64,000 bases of DNA from Saccharibacillus nicotianae. GTDB taxonomy: Bacteria > Bacillota > Bacilli > Paenibacillales > Paenibacillaceae. The notes beneath the pieces were generated by a model. The model saw only the letters and a program-made list of their open reading frames with translations. It did no database searches and was not told the origin of the DNA. The position numbers were made by a program, and so were the translations under genes. The stretch is taken from positions 1,798,001 through 1,862,000 of the forward strand of contig NZ_JBHUGF010000010.1 in NCBI RefSeq assembly GCF_042681745.1, in the 5' to 3' direction. Each line of letters starts with the position of its first letter. The first letter of the stretch is position 1. This document shows, piece after piece, positions 36,604 through 46,223 of the stretch.

Positions 36604-37641
36604 TCAGATAAGCTTGTATGATTGACAAATAAATAGATAGCGTACAAATTTACCTTTACGAATATGGCACACTTCCAATACGTGCAAACCAACTGCTTCT
36701 ATCGATTCTTGAATAGGCTCTGTTGCAAGAACAAGAACACGCTTAGCCAGTCGTTGTGCACTAGCAAGCATCTCTAATCGTGCTTGCTCACTTAGAACAG
36801 AACACAGATTGTAAGGCAAATCCAGAACCAATGCATGATATCTTCCTTCTAATGTTCGCATATCAGCGATCTTCACAATATCTGGCATTCCATAATACAA
36901 TAGATTTTCTCTTGCTCCTTGCACCGCCAAAGGATTAAGATCGTACCCTTCCACTTCTATCCCCATTGATAATGCTTCAATAAGAACTGTTCCTATACCA
37001 CAACAAGGATCAATCATAGTCACTCCCAGAGGTTGGGGCACAGCAATATTGGCTACTGCTCTAGCTACTCTTGTACTGAGTGCTGTTGAGTAATGTTTGG
37101 GCTTATCGTTATGATGAAGCCAGATCGGTTCAGAAGCGATACATTCTCCAACAATCCATCGTTGATCGGCAAATGTTAATCCTAATAACATCTGTGGCTG
37201 TTTCATATGAGCTGTTCCTTTAATATTCATCCCTATGCGACGTTCTAGCAAACGCTTTTCTTCATAAGTAAAAAGCTGTTCAGCATCAATACACATTAAT
37301 TTGAATGTCTGATCTTCTAATTCAATCGATTGAACGATGCGTTCTAACTGCTCTAGTGTAGACGCTTCATACTGTATTGCAATACGGTAATGCATAAAAG
37401 GACTTCGATCTGGTGATATCGCTATATGACTTTTTAGATAACGAGTCTGTGGTGAATCACCTAATAATGAACGCAATTCTAAATCACATAACTCCGCTTC
37501 ATCTTCATGACACGCGTACGTATAAATATAATGAAGGGGCGACTCTATGCTAGATTCATCCTTTTGTAAATGGAAAGATTTCGATTGATTGTACAACGCT
37601 TTGACCCCTTTTCTATAAAGCCCTACTTCAATACCAAGCAT
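36604..37641 (-). CDS. Putative RNA/DNA methyltransferase (Trm11/UPF0020-like)
   Basis: S-adenosylmethionine-dependent methyltransferase of 345 residues. The SAM-binding motif I is MIDPCCGIGTVLIEAL (about 220), followed by VEGYDLNPLAV, and the catalytic motif IV reads LDLPYNL instead of the common NPPY or DPPY. The N-terminal half has no recognisable THUMP domain by eye but may be a degenerate form, since Trm11-like tRNA guanosine methyltransferases share this layout. The start at 37641 is preferred because AGAGG lies before it. It lies 22 bases after pxpA and may be cotranscribed. Confidence 0.75.
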   Translation of the reverse strand: MLGIEVGLYRKGVKALYNQSKSFHLQKDESSIESPLHYIYTYACHEDEAELCDLELRSLLGDSPQTRYLKSHIAISPDRSPFMHYRIAIQYEASTLEQLERIVQSIELEDQTFKLMCIDAEQLFTYEEKRLLERRIGMNIKGTAHMKQPQMLLGLTFADQRWIVGECIASEPIWLHHNDKPKHYSTALSTRVARAVANIAVPQPLGVTMIDPCCGIGTVLIEALSMGIEVEGYDLNPLAVQGARENLLYYGMPDIVKIADMRTLEGRYHALVLDLPYNLCSVLSEQARLEMLASAQRLAKRVLVLATEPIQESIEAVGLHVLEVCHIRKGKFVRYLFICQSYKLI

Positions 37642-37663
37642 TTCCCTATCCTCTTTCACCTGA

Positions 37664-38434
37664 TTATGATTCTGTCTGCATCACAGGTTGAATATGAATA
37701 TGCTCGGCTTCTAATCTGGATTGCAACTCTTTCACAAAGGATACAGCATGTTGACCATCTCCATGAATACAGACACTATCGGCTATAAGTGGAATAGAGT
37801 TCCCATTGGTCGATATCACACTGCGCTGTTGTATCATATGAATCACCTGACGTACGGCTTGCTCGGTATCTGTAATCAAAGCAAGCGGATCACTTCTAGG
37901 TGTAAGTAGACCGTCATCACGATAAGTACGATCTGCAAATACTTCATTCACTACTTTTAATCCGGTCTGATTACCTGCTTGAATCAATGCACTTCCTGCC
38001 AATCCATATAACATCAATCTGGGATCAAAATCATAAATCGCTTGCGCGATCGCATCTGCTAGACTTTGTGATTGTGCAGCCATATTGTACAAAGCTCCAT
38101 GAGGTTTGACATGATGCAATATTCCCCCTTCTTGCTGTACAAAAGCCGATAATGCTCCAATTTGATATGTAACAAGATCATACGCTTCTGTTGCTGAAAT
38201 ATCGATCTGTCGCCGTCCAAATCCTTGTAAATCTGGTAAGCCAGGATGGGCACCTATTTTCACTCCATATTTCAAAGCATATTGTACAGACTGACGCATC
38301 ACGCCCGGATCACCTGCATGGAATCCACAAGCAATATTTGCAGACGTAATATATGGAAATAGTTGTTCATCTGCCCCTATCGTATAGGCACCATAGCTTT
38401 CTCCGATATCACAATTTATATCAATCGTATTCAT
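37664..38434 (-). CDS. pxpA: 5-oxoprolinase subunit A (LamB/YcsF family)
   Basis: Subunit of the ATP-dependent 5-oxoprolinase PxpABC, which opens the damaged metabolite 5-oxoproline (pyroglutamate) to glutamate. The 256-residue protein begins with DINCDIGESYGAY and has NIACGFHAGDP, GAHPGLPD and VKPHGALYN, all hallmarks of the LamB/YcsF family. AAAGGAGAG precedes the ATG. It is the third gene of the run pxpB, pxpC, pxpA on the minus strand, lying 79 bases after pxpC. The full set in one locus makes the assignment firm. Confidence 0.95.
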   Translation of the reverse strand: MNTIDINCDIGESYGAYTIGADEQLFPYITSANIACGFHAGDPGVMRQSVQYALKYGVKIGAHPGLPDLQGFGRRQIDISATEAYDLVTYQIGALSAFVQQEGGILHHVKPHGALYNMAAQSQSLADAIAQAIYDFDPRLMLYGLAGSALIQAGNQTGLKVVNEVFADRTYRDDGLLTPRSDPLALITDTEQAVRQVIHMIQQRSVISTNGNSIPLIADSVCIHGDGQHAVSFVKELQSRLEAEHIHIQPVMQTES

Positions 38435-38513
38435 AAAGTCTCTCCTTTTTATCGGAATGATGTTGTATTTAATAATCCTGCTTGTTATTAAAGCGCACTC
38501 TATCAGCTACTCC

Positions 38514-39518
38514 TTATCCAATAGTGAAAGGACGTAACGCCACATCAATCATCCGATATAGTCGTTGTAGTTGATCACGCTTATGTATATATAGCGATTG
38601 AGCTTGCGCCAACGTAATCCGATAGAAACGCAAAGAATCACCTGGTGCTAATTGAGCTAGCAACGGTAGATCTACTGAAATAACATGTCCGATTTTGGGG
38701 TAACCACCTAATGTCTGTCGATCTGCCATCAATACAATAGGCTGTCCATCTACTGGAACTTGAATCGTTCCATCCGCAACTGCTTCAGATATATATTCAT
38801 GAGGCTGAGTTAATTGTAATGGAGCTCCTTGCAAACGATACCCCATTCGATCCGATTGTGGTGTAATCTGATATTCATTTTCACACAGTAATTGTTGACT
38901 TTGTTTGGTAAAATCATCCCATTGTCTACCTGAAATAAACCGTATTACAGGAGATTGATGGTAATGAGGAAGGAGCGAGTAAGCTACAGACCAGCGAACA
39001 GAATAAAAAGAATCTGTTGATGGGTCCATAGAAGATGGTAGTAACAGACGACTCTTTTGAATATGAATAATATCTTTTTTCTGTAAGGCTCTGCCTTCTA
39101 GTCCTCCAATACCTGCACGCAAATACGTACTACTACTTTCCATAACACTGTCTATATCCAGACCACCACTTACTGCTAGATAAGCTCGACAACCGCTAAT
39201 AACGCGCTTGAATACAAGTGTACTTCCTTGACGCACCCAGATAGGACGCCACATCGGAACTTCTTTTCCATCAATAAGTGGACAAAGATTCCCACCTGTT
39301 ATGGCTATCCAGTGATCACTTTGAAATTCGCCAACCCATCCTGATAAAGTAATCTCTAGCGTGGCTTGATCTTCTTTATTACCTACTAAGCGATTCGCTA
39401 TCTGATGTGCAAACGTATCGATCGCTCCACTAATACTGATTCCATACTTGCCATACTTTTTCCGTCCCATATCTTGAATCGTACAGAGCATTCCAGGTTG
39501 GTGAATCAAAATACTCAT
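38514..39518 (-). CDS. pxpC: 5-oxoprolinase subunit C (biotin-dependent carboxyltransferase fold)
   Basis: Subunit of PxpABC, 334 residues, formerly called KipA/YbgK type. Seen features are HQPGMLCTIQDMGR at the N-terminus, GISISGAIDTFAHQIAN, FVISGCR-like IAVSGGLD stretches (AYLAVSGGLD) and the ILMADRQTLGGYPKIG-type segment (VLMADRQTLGGYPKIGHV). Its ATG overlaps the pxpB stop codon as TAATG, so translation is coupled. PxpB and PxpC together carry the ATP-using part of the reaction, with PxpA completing the ring opening. Confidence 0.94.
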   Translation of the reverse strand: MSILIHQPGMLCTIQDMGRKKYGKYGISISGAIDTFAHQIANRLVGNKEDQATLEITLSGWVGEFQSDHWIAITGGNLCPLIDGKEVPMWRPIWVRQGSTLVFKRVISGCRAYLAVSGGLDIDSVMESSSTYLRAGIGGLEGRALQKKDIIHIQKSRLLLPSSMDPSTDSFYSVRWSVAYSLLPHYHQSPVIRFISGRQWDDFTKQSQQLLCENEYQITPQSDRMGYRLQGAPLQLTQPHEYISEAVADGTIQVPVDGQPIVLMADRQTLGGYPKIGHVISVDLPLLAQLAPGDSLRFYRITLAQAQSLYIHKRDQLQRLYRMIDVALRPFTIG

Positions 39519-40336
39519 TATATCCCCTCTTCTGCCAAAAGATGAAGTTGCTGTATATAGTGATATTCTTCCTCATCAATCGCTCGAAAACGAATAGACA
39601 TCCCACTTTCTAACAATACAGGCGGCTGCTGATTCGGTCGAAAAAGAGTCAACGGTGTTCTACCAATCAATTGCCATCCGCCCGGTGTTGCTAATGGATA
39701 AATACCTGTCTGCGTACCCGCAATACCGACAGAACCAGCCGGAATAACCAACCGAGGTGTTGCTTTGCGAGGGGTAGCAATCTTTGTTGACATTCCACCC
39801 ATATATGGAAATCCAGGCGCAAATCCTATCGCATAAATCAAGTATTCACAGCTACTATGAATAGCAATCACTTCTTCGATCGCAAGATCATGATAAGTAG
39901 CTACATATTCTAGATCAGGCCCATATTCGTTACCATAACATACAGGAATATCGATTACTTTTGGCACAGGTTTAGTCACGTGATTACGATATTTTTTACC
40001 GATAATAGAAGTTGATAGTGCATCATTTTCAGACAGTAATGTAGTCGATAACAACGATTGTCGAATAAGAAAACATACGTAATCAAAAATAGACAATTCG
40101 CTATCAATATTTTGCTGTTCCGTCCATAAGTATAGATCATGTAAAGAAATCCGATCCAAATCGTAAAACACCGTCACAGTAGTAAAAGAAGGAATACATT
40201 CAATATAACCGTCAAATGGATATTGTTCTATTTGCACAACAGCTAACGTTACTTTTTCTAAAATATGCTGATCAATTGTTGTTCCAAATTCGATAACTAC
40301 TGCTGAATCTCCTAATGGTTCCATTACCCACGTCAT
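39518..40336 (-). CDS. pxpB: 5-oxoprolinase subunit B (KipI/YbgJ family)
   Basis: Subunit of PxpABC, 272 residues. The N-terminal part begins MEPLGDSAVVIEFG and the cyclophilin-like C-terminal part has IPVCYG, FAPGFPYMGG, PRLVIPAGSVGIAG and TPGGWQLIGRTPL, matching the KipI family. It is longer than usual because of an insertion at about residues 105-135 (rich in Ser/Thr/Leu) between the two parts. The start at 40336 is set by AAAGGAGTG; an in-frame codon 99 bases upstream has no site. It is the first gene of the operon, preceded by a region with six CGATAY repeats. Confidence 0.93.
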   Translation of the reverse strand: MTWVMEPLGDSAVVIEFGTTIDQHILEKVTLAVVQIEQYPFDGYIECIPSFTTVTVFYDLDRISLHDLYLWTEQQNIDSELSIFDYVCFLIRQSLLSTTLLSENDALSTSIIGKKYRNHVTKPVPKVIDIPVCYGNEYGPDLEYVATYHDLAIEEVIAIHSSCEYLIYAIGFAPGFPYMGGMSTKIATPRKATPRLVIPAGSVGIAGTQTGIYPLATPGGWQLIGRTPLTLFRPNQQPPVLLESGMSIRFRAIDEEEYHYIQQLHLLAEEGI

Positions 40337-40489
40337 AACAAGTACACTCCTTTCTATGTATACATTCGTCTGTCCGAATCCACTATATGTTGCATCCTTT
40401 ATTCTATTGAACCATGTTCTTTGTAGATAGAGCAAATAAAGAATTACATATTAATAGATGGTAAAGGACAAGGCCAAAACTTGTATAAC

Positions 40490-40594
40490 CGATACATTCA
40501 CACAACAACTATAGATAGATCAATAATCGATATAGGAACGATACGATATTCAAACGATACCATATCATAGACAATAACATTGCAGAAACGATAT
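40490..40594. promoter_or_regulatory. Six CGATA(C/T) repeats upstream of pxpBCA
   Basis: CGATAC or CGATAT occurs at 40490, 40528, 40539, 40544, 40555 and 40589 on the plus strand. All lie in the 379-bp intergenic region that must carry the pxp promoter. The 11-5-11 spacing of the central four suggests a cooperative operator array. No regulator family is recognised. Confidence 0.4.
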
Positions 40595-40616
40595 CTTTTC
40601 AGAAACAATAGAATAC

Positions 40617-40659
40617 AAAAAGACCAGATCCACTTGATATAAAAGTGATCTGATCTTTG
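40617..40659 (-). terminator. Intrinsic terminator of the FAD dehydrogenase gene
   Basis: On the minus strand AAAGATCAGATCACTT pairs with AAGTGGATCTGGTCTTT (two G-T wobbles), followed by TTGTATT. It lies 57 bases past the stop codon. Confidence 0.8.
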
Positions 40660-40715
40660 CTCATTTACTTATTATGATTTAATTGCTTTTGATCTTTATC
40701 TATTTACTGTTGATG

Positions 40716-42179
40716 TTATACAACAGTTGCTGGTACTTTTGTAGTTGCTCCTGCTTTGCTAACCATATTACGAGCAATCCATACTCCTGCTGCACCGGCT
40801 TGTGCCAGTCCGCGCGTTACACCTGCTCCGTCTCCACCACAATATAATCCATCGATTTCAGTTTCTAGATTTTCATCTAACTTCGGACGTGCAGAATAGA
40901 ACTTCGCTTCTACACCATAGAATAATGTATGTTCAGAAGCGATCCCTGGTGTTACCCCTTCTAGAGCTTCTACCATCTCAATCAAGCTTTTCATCGTATT
41001 ATACGGTAATACTAATCCAAGATCGCCTGGAACGGCTTCTTTAAGTGTAGGTTCCAAGAATCCTTCATTGATCCGTTCTCTTGTCGAACGACGACCACGC
41101 AGAATATCACCGTACTTCTGGACAATGACTCCACCGCTGGATAGATCATTAGCACGACGACAGATTTCACGCGCATATTCATTAGGCTTATCAAACGGCT
41201 CTGTAAATTTGTGTGATACTAGCAAAGCAAAGTTGGTATTGCTAGACCCCAATACCGGATCTTTAAAAGAATGTCCATTTGCCGCCATCACACCACTATG
41301 GTTCTCAACCACCACATGACCGGATGGATTACTACAGAACGTTCTTACTCTTGTACCTACAGATGTATTAAAAATAAATTTACCTTCATATAAATGTTCG
41401 TTGATCTGGCGCATCACCACATCGGATGTTTCTACACGTACACCTACATCCACCTGATTATTGTACATTTTCAGACGACGCTTTTTCAAAATTTCGGTTA
41501 ACCATGCTGAACCATCACGCCCTGGTGCAATCATTACCATAGGTGCTTCATACGTTTCACCTTTTTTGGTCATGATTCCTGTAATCCGGTGTTTGCCTTC
41601 GATCTTAGTGGTGATAATATCTTCAACTTCTGCTTTGAACACCATATCGATACGTGAAGTCAAATAGCTATAAATCGATTTCAAAATCTCCAAGTTCTGT
41701 TCTGTACCTAAATGGCGAACTTCAGCACGCAGTAATTTCAAACCAGACGCATATCCACGTTGCTCAATATCACGAATCGTATCTGTTGTAGGGTCAGTAA
41801 TATTAGGAGTAGCTCCATGTTCTAGATTGATATCATCGACATAGCGAATCAATTCCATGACTTTAGAAGGCGAAAGGTAGTCAGTTAACCATCCTCCAAA
41901 TTCAGTCGTAATATTGAATTTGCCATCGCTATAAGCACCAGCACCACCAAACCCTGCGGTTACAGAGCAAGCAGGTAAACAGCCAGCATAGTCTTTTTTA
42001 CCAGCCGGTGGCGGACACAATTGAATTTTCTCTTCCATAATTGGACAGCTACGGCGATGAATATCATGCCCTTTGTCGATCAGCAATACTTTCCAATCTG
42101 GTGCTTGACGAGTCAACTCATAACATGCAAAAATCCCTGCTGGCCCTGCGCCTACAACAATACAATCATACTGGTTCAT
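40716..42179 (-). CDS. FAD-dependent dehydrogenase (COG2509-like) under purine riboswitch control
   Basis: Predicted FAD flavoprotein of 487 residues. The dinucleotide fold is VVGAGPAGIFACYEL at the N-terminus, and GLYCGGDGAGVTRGLAQAGAAG closes the FAD site near the end. A cysteine-rich stretch (CPIMEEKIQLCPPP, then YAGCLPAC) at about 55-85 and GGAGAYSDGKFN resemble the uncharacterised COG2509 dehydrogenases. The start at 42179 is fixed by AGGAGG 5 bases upstream; an in-frame extension would run into the riboswitch. Control by a guanine-type aptamer suggests a link to purine metabolism or salvage, but the reaction is unknown. Confidence 0.85.
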   Translation of the reverse strand: MNQYDCIVVGAGPAGIFACYELTRQAPDWKVLLIDKGHDIHRRSCPIMEEKIQLCPPPAGKKDYAGCLPACSVTAGFGGAGAYSDGKFNITTEFGGWLTDYLSPSKVMELIRYVDDINLEHGATPNITDPTTDTIRDIEQRGYASGLKLLRAEVRHLGTEQNLEILKSIYSYLTSRIDMVFKAEVEDIITTKIEGKHRITGIMTKKGETYEAPMVMIAPGRDGSAWLTEILKKRRLKMYNNQVDVGVRVETSDVVMRQINEHLYEGKFIFNTSVGTRVRTFCSNPSGHVVVENHSGVMAANGHSFKDPVLGSSNTNFALLVSHKFTEPFDKPNEYAREICRRANDLSSGGVIVQKYGDILRGRRSTRERINEGFLEPTLKEAVPGDLGLVLPYNTMKSLIEMVEALEGVTPGIASEHTLFYGVEAKFYSARPKLDENLETEIDGLYCGGDGAGVTRGLAQAGAAGVWIARNMVSKAGATTKVPATVV

Positions 42180-42217
42180 AATGTCCTCCTGAGATGAATA
42201 ATATGGGTTCCAAACAC

Positions 42218-42271
42218 AAAAAATCCTGACTGCTGAATAGATATGCCAAAGCACACTATTCGTAGTCAGGA
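42218..42271 (-). terminator. Riboswitch expression platform terminator
   Basis: On the minus strand TCCTGACT pairs with AGTCAGGA and GAATAG with CTATTC, with a small internal loop between, ending in six T. The 5' arm uses the last 14 bases of the purine aptamer (part of P3', J3/1 and P1'), so terminator and folded aptamer exclude each other. Confidence 0.88.
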
Positions 42272-42324
42272 ATTTATGGTCCCTTGTAGAAACCCCCAAA
42301 CCTTATTTTCGGGGATATACGAAT
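42258..42324 (-). promoter_or_regulatory. Purine riboswitch aptamer, C74 (guanine type)
   Basis: On the minus strand P1 is ATTCGTA with TACGAAT. The invariant J2/3 GTTTCTAC is exact, loop L3 reads CCATAAA, L2 reads AAATAAGG, and J3/1 is GACTAC. The ligand-pairing base after GA is C, as in guanine/hypoxanthine riboswitches, rather than the T of adenine riboswitches. P2 pairs CCCC with GGGG. J1/2 is one base shorter than in the xpt aptamer. Because the terminator overlaps its 3' half, ligand binding is predicted to allow transcription. Confidence 0.9.
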
Positions 42325-42696
42325 ATATAAGATATAAAAAAATAATTAAAATAATAATAAATCATCAAAAACGTAAGTTATTTTACTTTGCAATAACACT
42401 CTTCATGTAAAATGATTACTTACAACAACAAGCACTTTATACCATCTATACATAAAAATACCACTGTATCCTATATCACTCTTAACAGGCTACAGTGGTA
42501 TCTTACAGAAAAATAAGCGAACGGTCAAGCACTTATTTTAATAATAGTTCGTATAAATATGAATTATAGCTATCTAAACTCTATATAAAAGTATAATCAT
42601 CGTTAATTAGCGAACATTGTCGTTTACAATTTTAATAATTTTTCGTTCTATATGCTTATTTACTGTTGGTGATACTTTATCAATCATTAAAATATG
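42325..42696. other. 372-bp intergenic region with terminator
   Basis: AT-rich, without a credible gene. It must contain the promoter of the riboswitch transcript (minus strand, just right of 42324) and it holds the hairpin at 42458-42501. Confidence 0.6.
42458..42501 (-). terminator. Terminator downstream of the large secreted protein gene
   Basis: ATACCACTGTA and TACAGTGGTAT pair perfectly and are followed by five T on the minus strand. It lies about 195 bases past the stop codon at 42697. Confidence 0.75.
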
Positions 42697-45600
42697 CTAA
42701 TGTGTCACAGAAGATTGGAAATCATCTCGACTGCCTTTGTTAGCATGGTAAAAAAGTACATCTCCATCTTGTAATTGAAATAGAAATCCCCATAGATCAT
42801 TAAATTGTTGTTGGAATCCTTCAAGTTGCCATTGATTCATGAATGGTGCATGAATATATTGTAGATGTGGATGATCTGTATCTCCTTTTTGGATCGTTTC
42901 AATATCAAAATTCACAATAATATAGCCATCTTTTAAAAAGACAGACGAATGTTCATCTAATCCTTTGGCGCTATTGTTTGCTGGATGAGTCTGCTTATTA
43001 GTATCCTCACTTTGTTCAGCAGATTGTTGACGATTAGTATTGGTGGAACCCGCCACATCTTGCAAAGCAGTTCCTTGTTTAACTACATATACATCCGAAG
43101 GCAAACTATATTCTCCATACCATTTCTGCACCGATGCCAAAGAACGCATCGTGTTGTTTCCTTTAGGTAAATGCTGTTGTGGGCCGATCAATGTTCGTAA
43201 TGGTTGAGTCAATAATAGCTGTGTGAAATTACCGATATTTACTTTACGCTTACGACTTGTCTCTGCAAACATCGCTATCGCTTCTTCTGGATTGGTTGGA
43301 GTCGTTATTTTAGTGGAAGAAGGCGCTACTTCACTCTTCTCTTCTACAATCTCCCAAGATAATCCGGTTAGATTTTGCCAGATCGAAGAAGCTGCACGTT
43401 CCCAAAGTATTGTCCAAAATGAAGTAGACACTACGCTCACTGGATGTTTATTGTCTTTATCAGATGAAGGCGATATAGCTTGTTGTTGTAAAAGAAGATC
43501 ATACATATATAATGCTGTATTTTTCAATTCTTCTTTATCCACATGACGTGTCGTATCATTCAAAATAGTATAGCGTTGCACAGTATCTTGTGATGATCCA
43601 ATTTGAATGAAATTGTCTGTAGCTGTTGAGTAATATAGATCTACAGGAAAAGAAGTTCCACCTTGCCGTGGCACATAGCGAAATGTCGGTGTAATTCGAA
43701 TACCATCTGTCTCACCGAACATATTGCCTTTAGTTTTGAGATCGAATTTGAAATGATATCCTGTTTTAACAGCTAAATTTTGATAAAAAGGATGACTTCC
43801 TTGACGGACAGGCAATACGTACGGTGCTGTATTTCCACGCGGTTCGCCATCTATCCCTTTATCTCCCACCCAATAAGAAGTTCCTTCAGGTACAGCTAGA
43901 TTTTGCCATGGATGAAATACGATCTGCCAATCATAATCCGCAATATCTGTAATATGAAAATCATAGACCCGACCGATAACTTCTATAGCTATACTTTCAA
44001 CAGCCACATGATGATCCAGAGTGACATTAGCATTGTGTTGTACTGTAAAAGAAGCAGGTGCATTTTCTGCAATCGTTCGGAATAAAATATCGTATTTCCC
44101 CTCATCTACCCAGACAGGTAAAAAGAATGTGGTATCTAATTGATTAACAGGTACATCTATCCACGTATGTTTAGGAATAAACGTCGTCTGCTCTTTGTTA
44201 TAGACATCAAAAGGAAATTGAACTTGCTTTGTCCGTACATATTTCGCATAATCTCGATCACCGTAACCTGGATAATTGGTGTGTTGTCCGCTAGTAGGAA
44301 TGCGCACCGAAAAAGGACGATCTAAAATAAGGGCTGAACGATAGATATCTGGGACTGTTTTTTGATTGTGCTTCTGATCATCAGACACTAAGGAGTAATT
44401 GACAACAGGTGTGTGTACTGTAACAGTGTTGATGCCACTAATCGGAAATGTCTGATTGGTTCCTTCTTTAATATTGCCGGGTAGCACATTATATTCGATT
44501 GTTCCAGTACTCGGAGCGTTTTTCAGATTTGTTTTGGTTTTGGGTATTACATGGTTCGCGCTATACAATACATCTTTACTGATCATAGTAGGCACAGGCA
44601 TTGCTTTAGGTGTTGGGCCTTTTTCGATCGTTCGTGTATTATCCATAATTACTTCATTATTAAATTTCAAAAAATCATTTTCGACTTCTACATCATATAC
44701 TGCATTTTCTGCTTTTTTCTTCATATCGCTACTTTCATCTGGGATTGTAGGACGTCCACTTCCACTTTTCGTTATATTTTTGGTACCGCCATTTTGGTTA
44801 CCTGGATTCTCAGGAGCATAGTAATTACCAGTCATCAAAGCTGAATAAGAAGGTGGTAAATAGTTGTTAGGCGAAATCATAATCTTATTATCTGCAAACG
44901 CATAGTTGTTAAGGGTAGCTTGCTTGATTCCGTATACTGCCAATTGATCTATTTTCCAAAATGAATATGGTCGCTGAATATTAAACGAGTAATTCACATT
45001 TTTGGTATCTCTCTTTTCTCCATGATCCCATTTTAATTTGTACGTTCGCTTAACCGATATTCGATATGTACATTCTCCTGTATATTCTGTAAAGGTATGC
45101 TGAGATAGATAGTTGAGTGCAAAAACGTTACCATATAAACTTTCAGAAGTAGGAATACCTTGAGCAACATCGAACATTTCGCTTCCCCGTCGATCAGCTT
45201 TGATTATCGCTGATACCATCGGATCCATATATTTTCCAGTTAATTGCTGACCCGCTTGAGGAACGGTACATATAGCTGCATTACCTGTTGTCGGTGGCGC
45301 TTCTGCTTCACCAACAGTAATAGTAGCACTATCTTTAAGAGTCCATGGATCTTTGGTCCAGTATGCAGTAATCTGCGCTGTTCCTGTAGCATGAGCAGTT
45401 ACTTCTCCTGTAGCAGCATCCACACTAGCAATCGAAGGATCAGACGATTCCCATTTCGTCTGATCTCGATGTGTCACATCAATCCAATTATCGGTAAATT
45501 CTTGTTCATTGTAAGCTTTGGTACGAACTTCAGCCGTCAATTGTTCAGTGTCATCAATCTGCAAAGTCGCATCCGATTTGACCTGAATTTCTTTTTTCTC

Positions 45601-46206
45601 GATGACGTGTCCGGTGTAGTTTATTTTAAGTGGTGTGTAATATTCTACCCATAATTTTGGATCACCATCTTGTCGCTTGGAATACTCTTTAACTAAATCT
45701 GGAGTATAAGAATGTCCTGTTTTGGTATGGATAATAGCAAAGATATCTCCTTTCTCATAATCTACCTTTCCTACAGATTCGTAACTCATAGCATTAATGA
45801 ATTCAATATTCTCAAATCCTAAATCTGAAATATATTTTTGATCGTATGGATTGCCCTCAGAATCTTGCATGCTTATAGGAGGGTATTTTTCTACTGTAAT
45901 TTTATCTTTAACTATAAAATCCTTTGGTCTTGCATCATTTCCTTTTCCAGATGTTCCTGTTTCATAATTATCTTGTCCATCATTTCTTGATGCTTTCCAT
46001 AATTCTGTATCAGTTTGAATCCAAATAACTTTAGGCGTAGGTGATGAATCTCCAACTAATGGCGTTTTTAAAGTTTGAATTTTTGCAGGTTCTTTTGGTG
46101 TTAATGTTACCTCATTTGAATTTTCTTTAGAATAAGCAAAAGGAGCACCGAGTATCATATTACATAATATTGCAAGTAAGCATACTATATTAATCTTATA
46201 TTTCAT
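42697..46206 (-). CDS. Large secreted protein with bacterial Ig-like (Big-2) domain
   Basis: Secreted protein of 1169 residues. A signal peptide (VCLLAILCNMILGAPFAYS) is followed by a domain of unknown type with Asp/Lys/Thr-rich sequence, then a Big-2 fold at about 215-300 (WESSDPSIASVDAATGEVTA is its core strand set), and a long beta-rich region without recognised motifs. It has few cysteines. There is no SLH or sortase motif, so it may be held at the surface by the SLH protein encoded 17 bases upstream in the same operon. It may correspond to one of the Paenibacillus-specific domains of unknown function. Function unknown. Confidence 0.75.
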   Translation of the reverse strand: MKYKINIVCLLAILCNMILGAPFAYSKENSNEVTLTPKEPAKIQTLKTPLVGDSSPTPKVIWIQTDTELWKASRNDGQDNYETGTSGKGNDARPKDFIVKDKITVEKYPPISMQDSEGNPYDQKYISDLGFENIEFINAMSYESVGKVDYEKGDIFAIIHTKTGHSYTPDLVKEYSKRQDGDPKLWVEYYTPLKINYTGHVIEKKEIQVKSDATLQIDDTEQLTAEVRTKAYNEQEFTDNWIDVTHRDQTKWESSDPSIASVDAATGEVTAHATGTAQITAYWTKDPWTLKDSATITVGEAEAPPTTGNAAICTVPQAGQQLTGKYMDPMVSAIIKADRRGSEMFDVAQGIPTSESLYGNVFALNYLSQHTFTEYTGECTYRISVKRTYKLKWDHGEKRDTKNVNYSFNIQRPYSFWKIDQLAVYGIKQATLNNYAFADNKIMISPNNYLPPSYSALMTGNYYAPENPGNQNGGTKNITKSGSGRPTIPDESSDMKKKAENAVYDVEVENDFLKFNNEVIMDNTRTIEKGPTPKAMPVPTMISKDVLYSANHVIPKTKTNLKNAPSTGTIEYNVLPGNIKEGTNQTFPISGINTVTVHTPVVNYSLVSDDQKHNQKTVPDIYRSALILDRPFSVRIPTSGQHTNYPGYGDRDYAKYVRTKQVQFPFDVYNKEQTTFIPKHTWIDVPVNQLDTTFFLPVWVDEGKYDILFRTIAENAPASFTVQHNANVTLDHHVAVESIAIEVIGRVYDFHITDIADYDWQIVFHPWQNLAVPEGTSYWVGDKGIDGEPRGNTAPYVLPVRQGSHPFYQNLAVKTGYHFKFDLKTKGNMFGETDGIRITPTFRYVPRQGGTSFPVDLYYSTATDNFIQIGSSQDTVQRYTILNDTTRHVDKEELKNTALYMYDLLLQQQAISPSSDKDNKHPVSVVSTSFWTILWERAASSIWQNLTGLSWEIVEEKSEVAPSSTKITTPTNPEEAIAMFAETSRKRKVNIGNFTQLLLTQPLRTLIGPQQHLPKGNNTMRSLASVQKWYGEYSLPSDVYVVKQGTALQDVAGSTNTNRQQSAEQSEDTNKQTHPANNSAKGLDEHSSVFLKDGYIIVNFDIETIQKGDTDHPHLQYIHAPFMNQWQLEGFQQQFNDLWGFLFQLQDGDVLFYHANKGSRDDFQSSVTH

Positions 46207-46223
46207 GATTTATTCACCTTAGC

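Noticed and set aside
43223..43546. Plus-strand open frames within the large Big-2 protein gene (up to 136 codons)
   Set aside because: They are shadows of a long, consistent minus-strand coding sequence with signal peptide and Big-2 domain.
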